Assembly: GCA_964436975.1 (NCBI GenBank)
Contig: CAYTET010000080.1
Location: 1-6,194 of the forward strand
Direction: 5' to 3'
Origin: CAYTET01 sp964436975
GTDB lineage: Bacteria > Bacillota_I > Bacilli_A > Erysipelotrichales > Erysipelotrichaceae
Length of the DNA stretch: 6,194 nt
Shown: positions 5,585 through 6,194 of the stretch, piece by piece
How the letters are laid out: the number at the start of each line of letters is the position of its first letter
How positions within the stretch are numbered: position 1 is the stretch's first letter
Position numbers and translations under genes: made by a program
Notes under the pieces: model-generated
Told to the model about the DNA's origin: nothing
Seen by the model: only the letters and a program-made list of their open reading frames with translations
The model's database searches: none

Positions 5585-6194
5585 ATGATTCCTATTGTAA
5601 TAGGCGTAACCGGCTACCGGCAGCTTAAAGCGGCTGATATTCCCCAGTTAAAGCAGACAGTCAGCCAGCAGCTGGCCCGCCTTCAGGCAACTTATCCGGC
5701 TTCTTCTTTTATCATGCTTAATTCACTGGCCGCCGGGGCCGACACCCTGTGCGCCCAGGCCGCAGTGGAACGGGGCATAACCCTGATCTGTCCGCTGCCG
5801 CTGGCCGCTGCTGATTACCGGACCGACTTCACCCCGGTCCAGCAGAAGCAGTTTGACGCGCTTTTAAAACAGGCCGCTTCTGTTTTCGTCGCTCCGGATA
5901 CCGAAGCAAGACCAAGCCAGACTGACCGCAGTTACAGTTACCGGCAGGCCGGCATCTACATAGCCGCCCACAGTCACCTTCTGCTGGCTTTATGGGATGG
6001 CAGCGCCGGCAAAAAGGGCGGCTGCGGCAGTGCCGAAACTGTCGGCTTTATGCTGAACGGCCAGCCCCGGGATGAACAAGCCGGTTTTACCGGCGGTTTT
6101 CAGGGGGCGGTCATGCAGATTAAGACCCGCCGGCTCAGCCAAAAACGTTTCACAGTAGATTTCTTGACAAAAGAACTACGGGAGAACAACGGCG
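5585..6194 (+). CDS. SLOG-domain protein, 3' end missing (runs off the window)
   Basis: The frame is open from ATG 5585 to the window edge: 203 complete codons with no stop. The visible part reads as a SLOG-type Rossmann domain. It begins with a beta strand and glycine loop, IPIVIGVTGYR (2-12), corresponding to the GxTGxR motif. Then come SLAAGAD (47-53), the counterpart of the common LAEGAD motif; CPLPLAAADYRTDF (69-82), like the LPLP...Y..DF segment of this family; a YRQAGIYI helix (119-126) and the strand LLLALWDG (132-139); and CGSAETV (147-153), in the place of the usual GGTAE motif. SLOG domains bind nucleotide-derived ligands: the Thoeris effector ThsA uses one to detect TIR-made cyclic ADP-ribose, and TRPM2 has one for ADP-ribose. 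Some relatives, such as LOG proteins, are phosphoribohydrolases, so an enzyme is also possible. No membrane helix is visible; further domains may follow beyond the edge. Its place directly after a TIR gene favours the sensor role. Confidence 0.85.
   Translation, partial: MIPIVIGVTGYRQLKAADIPQLKQTVSQQLARLQATYPASSFIMLNSLAAGADTLCAQAAVERGITLICPLPLAAADYRTDFTPVQQKQFDALLKQAASVFVAPDTEARPSQTDRSYSYRQAGIYIAAHSHLLLALWDGSAGKKGGCGSAETVGFMLNGQPRDEQAGFTGGFQGAVMQIKTRRLSQKRFTVDFLTKELRENNG

Overview
The window carries three closely spaced, co-directional genes on the + strand plus a 177-base leader. Base composition is moderate to slightly GC-rich in the genes and AT-rich in the leader. The purine-rich, G-run Shine-Dalgarno sites and the protein style suggest a Bacillota (Firmicutes) bacterium, perhaps a gut-type clostridial or erysipelotrichial lineage. 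This is inference; no taxonomic marker is present. There are no RNA genes, CRISPR arrays, insertion sequences or attachment sites that I can support.

Layout. Bases 1-177 are a non-coding leader. They hold a probable intrinsic terminator of the preceding transcription unit (13-47), a perfect 13-base palindrome (63-75) just upstream of a plausible -10 box (91-96), and an all-GC perfect inverted repeat (105-121) at about where the mRNA would start. Gene 1 (178-2205) encodes a 675-residue HD-superfamily phosphohydrolase-like protein with a C-terminal RyR (ryanodine-receptor repeat) domain. Gene 2 (2255-5560) encodes a 1101-residue protein with an N-terminal TIR domain, a single membrane helix and a long WD40-like beta-propeller region. 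Gene 3 (5585 to the window edge, incomplete) encodes a SLOG-fold Rossmann protein of the type that binds nucleotide-derived ligands. The gaps are 49 and 24 bases, so the three are very likely one operon.

How the genes may work together. TIR domains with the catalytic glutamate can cleave NAD+ and make cyclic or linear ADP-ribose-type signals. SLOG domains bind such ligands in Thoeris ThsA and, as an ADP-ribose sensor, in TRPM2-type channels. HD proteins are often phosphodiesterases or nucleotide phosphohydrolases, and RyR domains recur in predicted nucleotide-signalling conflict systems. The simplest model is a membrane-anchored TIR sensor/enzyme that makes an NAD-derived messenger, a SLOG protein that reads it, and an HD-RyR protein that binds, processes or removes it. 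This would be a Thoeris-like but architecturally different candidate anti-phage or stress system. Domain identities are read from motifs; the pathway is inference. No obvious killing effector lies inside the window, so it may be fused to the SLOG protein or encoded downstream.
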